Notes under the pieces: model-generated
Database searches by the model: none
Seen by the model: only the letters and a program-made list of their open reading frames with translations
What the model was told of the DNA's origin: nothing
Source of the DNA: Panopea generosa
Lineage: Eukaryota; Mollusca; Bivalvia; Adapedonta; Hiatellidae
Direction: 5' to 3'
NCBI GenBank assembly: GCA_029582155.1
Contig: CM055897.1
Location: 92,393,829-92,457,828 of the forward strand
DNA: 64,000 nt
Made by a program: the position numbers and the translations under genes
Shown: piece after piece, positions 36,741 through 49,157 of the stretch
Position numbering within the stretch: the stretch's first letter is position 1
Layout: each line of letters begins with the position of its first letter

Positions 36741-37430
36741 CTGTAATTAATAACTAACGAGGTTGTATCATAATGCCAGGAATAAACGAATATACTACAA
36801 ATATGCATTACATTGCATCGTATATTTCAGTATTCTGTGTCCTTGATTGAATTTCATATGTGTTTTTACTATACATCATCCACGTGTTGAGTACAAAAGA
36901 ATAAGAAAGAAAATGTCCAAACGGACCTCTTTTCAACGACAAAGTTAAAGATATGTAATATGTACTTAATCCCCCCCCATGCAACAACAAAAGAAAATTA
37001 ACTACACACACAAAATGCAAACCAACAAAAGTTAATGTTCTTTTATTAATATCGTATGGTAATAGTATTTAAGCATTAATATTTTTATCGCCAAGGAATT
37101 TACAAAAATATCCAAATCTCAAAAATGAAAATTCCAACACGTTCTAACATTGTTTTTTGTATATGGTTACAATTGTTATATAACCATTTAATGAATATGT
37201 TCCAACATAAGTAGATTTTTGTTTAAACCTTTTTATTTTACTTCGATTATGAAACAAGGTCTTGTAACTTAGGCAAATTGTGTTTGGTAGAACAGTACTA
37301 AGCAAGCATATGCGGAAAAAAGTGTCTTGTTCAAGGACACTACACATAGCTGTGTCAGAGGATTGAACCCACGAGCCTCCGCTCATGGGTTTGATGCTCC
37401 AGCACTCGACCACGCGCTCCACATTTGTAG
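36741..37430 (-). repeat. tRNA-derived SINE relic on the minus strand (about 37200-37425)
   Basis: Minus-strand reading from about 37425: GTGGAGCGCGTGGTCGAGTG, CTGGAGCATCAAACCCATGA, then a B box GTGGGTTCAATCC (about 37367), then GTGTCCTTGAACAAGACACTT (about 37320). The first part is a tRNA-like head; the last string is like a conserved body motif seen in many animal SINEs (from memory). It lies in intron 3 of the channel gene. 36741-37200 shows nothing else. Confidence 0.65.
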
Positions 37431-37823
37431 ATTATATCTCATGAATTACTTTATTGTTTTATGTACTTTACTTCGAAACTAAAGCAAGGGATTACATAAC
37501 GTGTTCAAACATAATGATAAAAGGTGATATGATTTCATAAGATGATAGTACACTTATAATTAACAGCAATGTCAAGGTCATTGACTTTGCGCCAATTCAA
37601 TAATGCAAATCTACAAAAATTGCTTTGAAATGGTCAACATGAATTTAATTCAATTCAATTCAATTTTATCAGCAAGCATATGTCACTGGCAATTTAAGAT
37701 ATATATGGCAAAGGCATGGCAATAACATAACATGCACACTTACACGCATATACTTCCTTTTTCCGCGTTGTTTGAGAAAGAAATGTAATTAGGTAATATT
37801 CCGATGGTTACGAACTTAAAATG

Positions 37824-37862
<39 letters not shown>
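37824..37862. repeat. (TA)n microsatellite
   Basis: Uninterrupted TA dinucleotide run of about 39 bp. A short AATTC-type run occurs nearby at 37640-37665. Confidence 0.97.
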
Positions 37863-37865
<3 letters not shown>

Positions 37866-38012
37866 CATTGTCATTGGAGGGCTTAACTTGGTTTAACCTG
37901 ATACAATCAACCATGCTCTTTTCCCGTCTTCACACCATAAAACGAGCAGACATATTGTTAATAAAATTATTTGTACCAGACTATCGTCATATTGAAATAC
38001 AGCAACATACAC

Positions 38013-38084
38013 ATATGTGTGGTGTAAAGTACAGGAATGTGCAGGTATATATGTGTGGTGTAAAGTACAGAAATGTGCAGGTAT
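38013..38084. repeat. 36-bp tandem duplication
   Basis: Two 36-bp copies of ATATGTGTGGTGTAAAGTAC followed by AGGAATGTGCAGGTAT, differing by one base. Confidence 0.93.
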
Positions 38085-40770
38085 ATATACACAAAATGTA
38101 GCAAAGGATGCACTACACAGATGTACCAGAGCGGTAAGAGAGTACAATTAAGGGCATTACCAAACGGGGATGAGGACACGTATCGAGCGTATTCGTTAAT
38201 ATACAGCTTTAGGAGGATTCGCCATTTTTACGTACCCAGTCCTTCAAATAGTTTCACAATTGAATGAAATATATAAATCGGATAAGGTTGCGAACCATAC
38301 AACCGAACAGCAACTTGGCGCCAGGTCACCGAAGCGCAACTTATCTTGACTAGGAATGTGTGACGCGTTGTTAGTGCCACTCCAGATAAATAAATGCTGA
38401 TACATTTTTAATTGTGCATGTAACAGTAGGCATTATTGTAGCCGCACGACCTTGGGGTCATAGCCACTTACACAGTAATGTACGGCAACTTCTTCATCTT
38501 AGACATACATGATCTACCGGCATGGGTTCGTTTTTTATTGCCTTAAAGATTTCGTACAGTATATTGAGATGCAGTTGCTACTGACTAAAACGACACTTTG
38601 ATCAGTTCTTTATATACAGTTATGGAATATCAAAGGAGTACTAGATACCGAGAGATTTAAATGTAAAAATAATGATACAGTGTGTAAAATGTTTCGTTAC
38701 AGATCATGACCCCGTAACATTTATGTTGACCTGTGATCCGCCGTCTGTTAAGAATTGTAAACAACTGATGTTTTTTTAATGTATTTTATAATTTTGCAAG
38801 TACTGAAACCAGATATGATTTATTTCAAACATTCATTTACGAATCAAAATGAATAAATTTCTCATTATTTAATATTATTTGCATCAGAGACATTATCCTT
38901 GGCCGAACTATTCAACCTAATGTGACCAAATACGCATAGCCATTTATTTTAGCCTGTGATATATTTTACGAGGAAAACTGTCTTGCTGAGGTCTGAGTGC
39001 GACATATTGATATGTCAAAAACGTTATGTAATAGTCAGTGTTCATTAAGTAAAAATTCAATAATTAATAAATTAAATGGAGCGACCGTAGGGAGCGACCG
39101 GGATTTTTTAATGATTATTTTTCTACTTAATGAACACTAACTGGCTTATTCTTAAACGTCATTCGACTGACAGTTTGTTGTCATTTGACTGACTCTTAGC
39201 GGAGCTACAATGAAATCTGAGATGATTGAAATTTGAAAGTTGATGTTTGCTAAGGCCGTTTCTAAGCATAGCTCGCGCGTCTTTGTAGTTCGTACATGTC
39301 TCGTTGAGAATTGAATCAAGGGCAGAATCTGTGCAATGTCAATCACGCATGCGCAGAGATGACGAAGTTCTTAATGTATAAGAACGAACTTAGTAATTTA
39401 ATTATTTTGTAAGCTGTTTTATTAAATAAAAGCGACACGATTTTGAAAATTGAAGCGATTCCATTGGTTGTCAATTGAGGTTAAACACTAAACATGCTAC
39501 TAAGTATCATATTTCCACGGAGAGTTCAAACGATATTTTTCTACTGATTTACAGATCGGGTATATTAAAAGATACACTCAATGATCCATTGTACACCAAA
39601 ATATTTTGACCAATGAAATTATATATTGACTTTCAACTATTTTTCTCCAATTTATTCATGTTAACGAAACAGCGGTATGAACTGTGCCGGGAAGTATATA
39701 TAATACCATTACACAGTGTTTAACTATTGATCGGGTATTGTCTTCAGGCATGTATTGAATTTCAACAAATCAAGTTCTGCTCTCGATTTACTCGCTCGCA
39801 TATATAGTTGGTCAAAATATCAATATACCACCTGCACATAAGTTCTGGATATTTGAGGACTGGGACGTAGTATAATGTTTAGTATAATAGGTTATATCAA
39901 ATACATGAAGAATTTATAAATAAGGAATACATTTTGTTGAATTTCAATGTGATCATTTATTTATTATATTATAAATTCAAAGTCAAAGTATTGATAGCAA
40001 TTTTTTTCTGAACAAAAAATGTCCTTCATCTGTTTTTATTTGTATATATTATCCATATTCGACCTGTTCCACTTTGCTAATTTCAGACCAATTTTGTTGT
40101 AAAACATGGCTGAGAGATGAGGTATAAGATTATTTGTTTTCTCCCGAACTTGACAATATAGGTAAATTTGATACATTTTAATCAAATTCTCAAGACTCAG
40201 CACTCCAGATGGTACCTGGTCTATTTTTGTCTATGAAAATGGTTTATAAAATCTGAATTTATCATCTTTACCAATTTTGATCTTTGTCAAACATCTGAAG
40301 TATTGCTTGGTCAGGGCAATATAGCCAATCTGCTAACAATTTTCACTATTGTTCATCACGGTTGTATTGTATAACGCGTTTTGTCAGTACTAGTTGTACT
40401 CAGAAAAACATGACTAGTACAATTCCGAGAAAATTGTGTAATACAATTAGTATAAAAATAAACTAATTTAAAAAATGACAACACTTTTCCATTAATAAGA
40501 TATATAGCTGTTCAGCGGGGACCCCAGTGCTAAACAAAATGTCAGGTGTCTTGTGGGTAATATCATTAACTGTGTCCCATATGACTTTACCATTTATATG
40601 ATTCTTTTTGTCTCTCTTGTAGTGACAATAAATGAAAGCTTTGGCATTTCGAACTGATACAAACGCCACCTTACCATTAATCTAATAATTGTCATATATT
40701 CTGACTCTCAAGCGAAATCAATACAGGAGGGAGGTGTTTAGGATTAAATAGTAGTCGCTAATATGAATGA
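38085..40770. other. Intron 3 segment; hairpin element only
   Basis: AT-rich sequence without recognised genes. It contains the hairpin element at 39037-39138. Confidence 0.5.
39037..39138. mobile_element. 102-bp hairpin element (short palindromic MITE)
   Basis: Perfect 15-bp inverted ends AGTGTTCATTAAGTA at 39037-39051 and its reverse complement at 39124-39138. The arms stay roughly complementary inward (AAAATTCAATAATT against AGAAAAATAATCATT), and the centre carries GGAGCGACCGTAGGGAGCGA, a motif repeated within itself. No clear target duplication was seen. Confidence 0.75.
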
Positions 40771-40778
40771 AAACACTG

Positions 40779-41169
40779 TAGTAGTCGTCATCGTCGTCGT
40801 CGTCGTCGTAGTAGTAGTAATAATAATAGTAGTAGTAGTAGTAGTACTAGTAGTAGTAGTAGTACAAGTAGAAGTCCATGTAGTAGTAGAAGAAGTAATA
40901 GTAGTAATAGTAGTAGTAGTAGTAGTAGTAGTAATAATTATAATATTAATAGTAGTAGTAATAGTAGTAGTAATAGTTGTAATAGTAGTAGTAATAATAA
41001 TAATAATAGTAGTAGTAGTACTTATCATAATGGTACTAGTAGCAGTAGTAATAATAGTAGTAATATTAATAGTAGTAGTAGTAGTTATAATAGTAGTAGT
41101 AGTAGTAGTAATAGTAGTAGTAGTAATAATAATGGAAGTAGTAGTAGAAGAAGTAGTGGTAGTAGTAGC

Positions 41170-41202
<33 letters not shown>

Positions 41203-41206
41203 TGTA

Positions 41207-41244
<38 letters not shown>

Positions 41245-41466
41245 ATAATAGTAGTATTAGTAGTAGTATTAGTAGTAAAAGTAGTCGTAGCAGTAGCAGT
41301 TGTAGCAATAGCAGTAGTAATAGTAGTAGTAATAATAGTAGTAGTATTATTATAAGTAGTAGTAATAGTATAAGTAACCGTAGCAGTAGCAGTTGTAGCA
41401 GGAGCAGTAGCAGAAGTAATAGTAGTTATAGTAGTAGCAATAATAATCGTAGTAGTAATCGTAATG

Positions 41467-41499
<33 letters not shown>

Positions 41500-42311
41500 A
41501 AAATTTTAGTAGTAGTAGTAGTAGCAATAGTTGTAATAATAGTAGTAGTAATAGTAGAAGAAGCCGTAGCAGTAGCAGTTGTAGCAGTAGCAGTAGAAGT
41601 AGTAGTAGTAGTAGAAGTAGTAGTGGTAGTAGTAGTTATAGAAGTAGTAGTAATAGTTGTAGTGGTAGTAGTGGTTGTAGTAGAAGTAGTAGTAGTAAAA
41701 GTAGTAACAGTAGTAACAGTAGTAGTTGTAGCAGTAGCAGTAGTAGTAATAGTAGCAGTAGTAGTAGTAGTAGTAGTAGTAGTAGAAGTACTAGTAGTAG
41801 AAGTGGTAGCAGTATAAATAGTAGTAGTAGTAGAAGCAGCAGTAATGGTTGTAGTAGTAGTAGTAGTAGCAGTATCAGTAGTAGTAGCAGTAGCAGTAGC
41901 AGTAGTAGTAGCAGTAGTAGAAATAGTAGCAGTAGTAGTAGTAGTAGTGATGGATGTAGTTGTAGTAGGAGCAGTGGTATTAGTATAAGTAGTAGTAGTA
42001 GAAACAGCAGTAGTTATAGTAGTATTGGTGATAGTAATAGTAGTGGTAGTAATAGTAGTAATAGTAGTAGTAGTAGCAATAGTAGTAGTAGTAATAATAG
42101 TAGCAGTAGTAGTAGAAGCAGCAGTAGTAATAGTAGTAAAAGTAGAATCACAGTAGTAAAAGTAGTTATGGTAGTAGTAGCAGTAGTAGAAGCAGCAGTA
42201 GTAATAGTAGTAGTAGTAGTAGTAGTAGTAGTATAAGAAGAAGCAGTAGTAGTTATAGTAGTGATAGAAATAGTAGTAGTTGTAGTAATAGTAATATGAT
42301 AGTAGTAGTAG
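40779..42311. repeat. Trinucleotide (AGT)n-type array, about 1.5 kb
   Basis: Almost uninterrupted three-base periodicity for 1.5 kb, mainly AGT with interspersed AAT, AGC, AGA and CGT triplets. The left end has GTC repeats. It produces long open frames of single residues (poly-Val on one strand; poly-Thr, Leu or Tyr on the other) that are artefacts of the period. It lies in intron 3. Confidence 0.98.
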
Positions 42312-44649
42312 TGGCCATGTTTAAAGTGAATCAGCGATGCACCGATAAGCACATGTAATACCATTCATTCAACAAACGAAATAGTTTTGTTAGATGCACA
42401 TATTTAATGCATTATGGTGTAACCCCACCATTGATTTTTGTTCTTTATTCTATAGTAAATAATAAAAGTTTGAAGGCTTGTCATTCATAGAGGGTCCCAA
42501 ATGAAAGAAGTGAAACCTACATTTTACTGTTTGTCAACCTCTGCACTATCAAAATATGATGAGAAAAGTAGGGGTCATGTGTCATATAAGAGATTTTTTT
42601 TCTGCTCAGTGTGTACACTGGTGACAAAGTGAAAGTAGACTTCCGAAATCATGAATTCATACCCCAATTTCCAAGCATCATTTTTTTTTTCTAAATTCAC
42701 AATTCAAACATGACAATGCCATCAAAATGTTCAAAATACATCAATAATGCCATTCAAATAAAAAAATGAGCATTAAAAATAGGAAAATGCATTTTTAAAG
42801 AAGAAGAATTGAGGATTATTTACAACCGCCATTATGCGACTACCCCACGGAAGCACTTCCTTTTTGCAATGGTGGCACTATGCCTTATCTCAAACACTAT
42901 AATTATGCAATGTTTCCTGTCGCAACGAATAATGAAACAACCATACGAAGTGCTTCGTCGTGAAATATACGCAGTGTATAAGGAAAGGCACATAGGAAAG
43001 GCACGTAGCTATGTCGTAGGATGATATTTTTGGTAAGAAGTATGCAGAAAATTAGGACCAACCCCGCCCAGGTCTTGTTTGATATAAACCTCCACTCATC
43101 AACTCTATCATATGTCATTCTAACAGGGATTAGAAAAATATATTGTTTGAATTTGAGAATAAAAGCGATGAATAGTTACATGGAAATCATATCTAAAACC
43201 GTTGTCCCACACTCCTTTTTCTTCAAACTTCCTCTAGTTCCGACTTGATATTATACAATTACCGTTAATGAAAGGAGGTGTGTATTTACAGGCTTCATTA
43301 TTCAGACGGCTAAAACTACCATCATGTAATGCTAAAATAGAGACGGTTATGTCTCTATTAATATAATACAGTATAAAAATACTAATAGCCGTGTCTGGAT
43401 CTTTGATAAACAGCGTAAAATGAGCTTCGATCGGATTTTGTAGTTTATTTTAGAACAAATAGTTACATTTCTAAATTATTTCTTAAGACGCCCAATCCCA
43501 GATGCAAAGCATTATCCAATATTAATTAAGTCTGGGTATAATATTTCTTATCAGGTGAAATGAGACAAGTTATAAACGTCACTACACATGCGCTACCAAT
43601 TTAAATTAAACAACTCACAGCAGCTGTGGTTTCCCAATTGTCATATCTCTCTCACTCAGATTTGATTTAACTTTTCAAATGGACAATTTTTAATTTGCCT
43701 AGCCTAGTTTGCAATGCATTAACCCACTATTCATTAAATATTTGCAGTTTTGTAGTGTACTAAATGTAAGGTTATAAACTTTTATAAATAACGTTATCAA
43801 ATCAATTCAATTTCTAAATAGAAGCAATATAAAGTGTTTTTTTAAGAATAAGGGCATAATTTGTATAGTTTTCCTTAAAAATCATAAATTTTCAGATCTC
43901 ATAATAATGACATCAATTTTTATATGCATATTTCCAAACTATGATGAGATATTGGGTGGTTGAATGTGTATTGATATATTAAAAGATTGGTGATGCACCC
44001 CCATGGGAGTTGCACGAGTTATCACATGTAGGATAAAGACAAATCATGTCATTTACGTTTATTGATAAATAATGTATATAGTTTTTTTGTGTGTACTGTC
44101 ACACCGCTCCATGAAAGTAGTATGATTACAGGACAGTAAATATTTAACTTTAATCACATGCCATTCCTTGCTGCATATTACTAATTGATATAAGCCGGAA
44201 AGCATGGAATACAAAGTCAGTATCTGGTTGGTATTTGTTTACTTAAACACATTCCAACCAAAGACCTGAAATAATGACAGATTATTAACGTTATGATAGA
44301 AACATGTTAAACCGATGCTTTCAGTCTTTATATAGTGTAGTTAAAAGGATTTAAACGCGAATTTAATACTGTATAAAACATATTGGATCTTCATTTTCAT
44401 TTCAGTTTCAATGAATCCTTTTGACTGCCATATCGTAATTAAAGGTACAGAAATATACCTCAATAATGCCGGTTCTTTTGCTGTTCTTTTAGCGTATTAA
44501 AATTTAATTAAAAAGTGGCCTTTTTGAAAGCCATGGCGAGTGTGAAATTAAGTAAACCTCAGAATATTTTTTAAATATCACTTATACTCTATTTGGTTCT
44601 TCTGCAAAGTATAATCGATACTTTTAAACCGCAATAGACTGTAAATTGG
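42312..44649. other. Intron 3 segment; nothing recognised
   Basis: AT-rich with no supported gene, RNA or transposon. 42830-43020 has some internal inverted sequence (GGAAGCACTTCC; CGAAGTGCTTCG) but no clear element. Confidence 0.5.
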
Positions 44650-44659
44650 TAACAAACAG

Positions 44660-44977
44660 TTGTTGTTGTTGTTGTATGGTGTTTAGCATCGCTTTCAACA
44701 ATTTTTCAGTCATATCGCGACGGTATATACTTGAAACAGTATTCTGAGCGCTGTCGCACTTGAGTATCATGCCGCAGACACATGGTATGATATCCCACTG
44801 AGTCACATTATACTGACACCGGGCCGACCTGACCTAGAACTCTCCTCTAAATGCTGACCGTCAAGCGAGGAAGCTTCTAGTACCATTTTTAAAGTCTTTG
44901 GTATGACCCGGCCGGGATTGAAGCCACGACCTTCCGCATGCGAGGCGGACGCTCTACCACTAGACCACGCCGTGGTG
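44660..44977 (-). mobile_element. SINE with tRNA-Ala-like head, with target duplication
   Basis: Minus-strand orientation. The head GGCGTGGTCTAGTGGTAGAG, CGTCCGCCTCGCATGCGGA and GTGGCTTCAATCCCGG has a tRNA-like A box, an anticodon arm (loop CTCGCAT, reading as CGC) and a B box. The 3' end has GATATGACTGAAAAATTGTT and GAAAGCGATGCTAAACACC, then a (CAA)n tail, similar to the shared 3' domain of several invertebrate SINEs (from memory). Flanks TAACAAACAG (44650-44659) and TTACAAACAG (44978-44987) are a 10-bp target duplication with one mismatch. The site is a copy of the neighbouring satellite unit. Confidence 0.88.
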
Positions 44978-46865
44978 TTACAAACAGAATATGGTTTAAA
45001 CCGTAGTGGAATGTATACTGTAAGACACAGAATATGGTTTAAACCGTAGTGAAATGTATACTGTAAGACACAGAATATGGTTTAAACCGTAGTGGAATGT
45101 ATACTGTAAGACACAGAATATGGTTTAAACCGCAATGGAATGTATACTGTAAGACACAGAATATGGTTTAATGCGTAGTGGAATGTATACTGTAAGACAC
45201 AGAATATGGTTTAAACCGCAATGGAATGTATACTGTAAGACACAGAATATGGTTTAAACCGTAGTAGAATTATACTGTAAGACACAGAATATGGTTTAAA
45301 CCGTAGTGGAATGTATACTGTAAGACACAGAATATGGTTTAAACCGCAATGGAATGTATACTGTAAGACACAGAATATGGTTTAAACCGTAGTGAAATGT
45401 ATACTGTAAGACACAGAATATGGTTTAAACCGTAGTGGAATGTATACTGTAAGACACAGAATATGGTTTAAACCGTAGTAGAATTATACTGTAAGACACA
45501 GAATATGGTTTAAACCGTAGTAGAATTATACTGTAAGACACAGAATATGGTTTAAACCGTAGTGGAATGTATACTGTAAGACACAGAATATGGTTTAAAC
45601 CGCAATGGAATGTATACTGTAAGACACAGAATATGGTTTAAACCGTAGTGAAATGTATACTGTAAGACACAGAATATGGTTTAAACCGTAGTGGAATGTA
45701 TACTGTAAGACACAGAATATGGTTTAAACCGTAGTAGAATTATACTGTAAGACACAGAATATGGTTTAAACCGTAGTGGAATGTATACTGTAAGACACAG
45801 AATATGGTTTAAACCGCAATGGAATGTATACTGTAAGACACAGAATATGGTTTAAACCGTAGTGAAATGTATACTGTAAGACACAGAATATGGTTTAAAC
45901 CGTAGTGGAATGTATACTGTAAGACACAGAATATGGTTTAAACCGCAATGGAATGTATACTGTAAGACACAGAATATGGTTTAAACCGTAGTGAAATGTA
46001 TACTGTAAGACACAGAATATGGTTTAAACCGTAGTGGAATGTATACTGTAAGACACAGAATATGGTTTAAACCGTAGTAGAATTATACTGTAAGACACAG
46101 AATATGGTTTAAACCGTAGTAGAATTATACTGTAAGACACAGAATATGGTTTAAACCGTAGTGGAATGTATACTGTAAGACACAGAATATGGTTTAAACC
46201 GCAATGGAATGTATACTGTAAGACACAGAATATGGTTTAAACCGTAGTGGAATGTATACTGTAAGACACAGAATATGGTTTAAACCGCAATGGAATGTAT
46301 ACTGTAAGACACAGAATATGGTTTAAACCGTAGTGAAATGTATACTGTAAGACACAGAATATGGTTTAAACCGTAGTGGAATGTATACTGTAAGACACAG
46401 AATATGGTTTAAACCGTAGTGAAATGTATACTGTAAGACACAGAATATGGTTTAAACCGTCGTGGAATGTATACTGTAAGACACAGAATATGGTTTAAAC
46501 CGTGGTGGAATGTATACTGTAAGACACAGAATATGGTTTAAACCGTAGTGAAATGTATACTGTAAGACACAGAATATGGTTTAAACCGTAGTGGAATGTA
46601 TACTGTAAGACACAGAATATGGTTTAAACCGTGGTGGAATGTATACTGTAAGACACAGAATATGGTTTAAACCGTAGTGGATTGTATACTGTAAGACACA
46701 GAATATGGTTTAAACCGTGGTGGATTGTATACTGTAAGACACAGAATATGGTTTAAACCGTAGTGGAATGTATACTGTAAGACACAGAATATGGTTTAAA
46801 CCGTAGTGGAATGTATACTGTAAGACACAGAATATGGTTTAAACAGCAATGGACTGAAAACTGTA
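44978..46865. repeat. 43-bp satellite array, about 44 copies
   Basis: Unit AGACACAGAATATGGTTTAA followed by ACCGTAGTGGAATGTATACT and GTA, 43 bp (42 in the variant GTAGTAGAATTATAC). It contains two palindromes, GGTTTAAACC and GTATAC. Variants recur in order (GTAGTGG, CAATGG, GTAGTGA, GTAGTGG, GTAGTAG, GTAGTAG), a higher-order unit of about 256 bp in 45250-46200. A diverged half-unit also lies left of the SINE near 44628. Confidence 0.97.
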
Positions 46866-47548
46866 ACAAACAGAAAATGGTTTATTACAAACGTTGCAGC
46901 CGTTGTTTACTGACATAAAACGTGTGTGCTTTATCATGACATTTGCCAAGTTTATATTCGAACTTTAGAACACGATATGTTGGTCGCCAGAGGCTAATAC
47001 CATAGAATTATGTTAAAATATGTTTTATATGAACCCACAATTATGTATGTTTCTGCAACGTACTACCGTGGTGGATTGTATACTGTAAGACACAGAATAT
47101 AGTTTAAACCGCAATGGAATGTATACTGTAAGAAACAGAATAAGGTTTAAACCGCAATGGAATGTATACTGTAAGACACAAAATATGGTTTAAACCGTAG
47201 TAGAATTATACTGTAAGACACAGAAAATGGTTTAAACCGCAATGGAATGTATACAGTATGAAACAGAATATGGTTTAAATCGTAGTGGAATGTATACTGT
47301 AAGACACAAAATATCGTTTAAACAGCAATGGACTGAAAACTGTAACAAACAGAAAATGGTTTATTACAAACGTTGCAGCCGTTGTTTACTGACATAAAAA
47401 CGTGTGTGCTTTATCATGACATTTGCCAAATTTATATTCGAACTTTAGAACACGATATATTGGTCGCCAGAGGCTAACACCATAGCATTATGTTAAAATA
47501 TGTTTATATGAACCCACAATTATGTAAGTTTCTGCAACGTACTACATG
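46841..47548. repeat. Duplicated 230-bp flank with a second, shorter 43-bp block
   Basis: A non-satellite segment starting CAGCAATGGACTGAAAACTG and ending TTTCTGCAACGTACTAC occurs at about 46841-47066 and 47318-47545. The copies are almost identical. Between them lie about six diverged 43-bp units (47067-47317). The block therefore arose by a tandem duplication of about 477 bp at the satellite edge. Confidence 0.92.
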
Positions 47549-47579
47549 TTGTTTTGTGGACTCGATGATATCTTTATTT

Positions 47580-47700
47580 GTATCGTCTCGTCTTATAACA
47601 ACGGGAAAGAGAGAGGTTGGGTGCACCAGTAAACCATGATTAGACTCCAAACCTTTCCAAAGCGTTGAACTCTATTACTTCTTAATTTATATTTATTGCG
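47580..47700. repeat. Interspersed repeat related to the 49-bp minisatellite unit
   Basis: AACGGGAAAGAGAGAGGTTG followed by GGTGCACCAGTAAACCATGA and TTAGACTCCAAACC. A diverged copy starts near 59345 (GACGGGAGAAGAGCGAGGTG). The string ACCAGTAAACCATGATTAGA parallels ACCGTAAACCAGGATTAAGC of the 49-bp array. Element type unknown. Confidence 0.55.
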
Positions 47701-48101
47701 TTCATGCTGAATTGTCGGCTGCGTCCTTTAAATGAGAACAGTTTTCTATTAAGTCTCATTCTGTCTTATATGTGCTGTACGATAATGATGGTGATACTGG
47801 TGATGGTGAAAATGATACAATGAATAATAACAGCAAAAGTATCGATAATAAAAATAGCTATATCAAAATAAAATTATTATAATTATAATAATAATTACAG
47901 TACTTCTACTACTACCTCTACTACTAGTACTTTTTGAAGATGAAAATGAAATGAAGATATATACTTGTAATATACTTAAATAATGATAATAGCAACGGTA
48001 TAAAGCTTCTAACTAGAAGAATAAAAATACTTAATATTATTATAATGCGATAGAGATACACTTCTATTAAACAGCATTGAGACACAAATAGGCGGACTTA
48101 C

Positions 48102-48222
48102 CCAGTACGGCAATTCTATCCCTGGTACAGCTGGCTTCTCACACAGCGCCAGTAGAATATTAATCAATATGGCAGCATATAGCAGACAATGTAGTAGAGT
48201 TGATTTGTACCTGTTGTATGAT
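48102..48222 (-). CDS. TPCN: TPC exon 3: S1 helix of domain I (aa 171-211)
   Basis: 121-bp exon. The acceptor GTTTTCAG ends at 48223 and the donor GTAAGT is at 48096-48101. It starts with the last base of the split Arg codon and then reads SYNRYKST, followed by a hydrophobic helix LLHCLLYAAILINILLALC and then EKPAVPGIELPYW. The helix followed by LCExPAVP is a strong family signature: S1 of domain I and the first luminal loop in TPC1-like channels. The exon ends on a complete codon (phase 0). Reading on past the donor gives unrelated sequence. Confidence 0.93.
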
Positions 48223-49157
48223 CTGAAAACAGTTATTGACATAAAACGATTGTTAAAAACGTAAGCAGAAATTTTCAAAACGGTACACATTTAAACAATT
48301 TGATGAAACCAGTATTATATTGCTACCAGGTAACTAGGTAAGTGCGTGGGTGATGGATGCGTAGTTAGAGTTGCATGAAAAACGATGAGGACAAAAAGGG
48401 CAAGCATAGACAGGCAAGACTGACAGGAAGTTGACGCACAGGATATTTGTTGTTGAAAAACTTATTTTAGAACCAAAGTAGCTCATATCAAATATCGGTT
48501 ATTCAGTAAACCTTTGGTTGTTGTTAAGATGTCATTTTAAAACCAAAACGTCGTATTGACACGTCACTCAGTCATGTTGATATCTATGACCTTTCCCTTC
48601 CTGATAGAACAATAAAACTGTAATGATTATGAAATGTTCACGCTAATAAATCATTTTCTGACGTGCAAGTCGTATAATCTGATATATATGACAGATTAAA
48701 ATCTGGAAATGGCATTCTCAAATGCCATATTTATGCTGAACACACAGGAGTTATGAAGGTAAGTATATGTAAGTGGTACACAGAACGTATAAGATAAGCT
48801 GACTTTGGAATGACAATCCTGTAAACGATGATTCTCTTCAGGTACATATGGTGTGCCACCAATGTGCAATTTAAATGATGCTTTATTCTTAATGAAAGGT
48901 CAATTTCTTACCATGAAATAAGGAGTAAACAGTTGTAAACGGTATAGTTCTTACACACCGGATAAGGATATCTGCATACCTTGGTTAGATATTTCTATCT
49001 CACCCTAGGGCCTAGATAAAATTTAGCGCGACGACGTTAGGCTCATTTTTGAATAAATCATATAATTTAACATCTAAAAGGCGACCGTTGTAATAAATAT
49101 AATGATAAATTAAGTTAAAATAATTCTTCAATATTTTTAGTATGCAAGAAAAAGAAA

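Noticed and set aside
40744..42364. Poly-Val, poly-Thr and poly-Leu open frames
   Set aside because: They are translations of a trinucleotide repeat.
42809..43024. Short open frame overlapping an inverted motif (GGAAGCACTTCC)
   Set aside because: Both strands are open for about 70 codons, there is no family match and no clear transposon ends.
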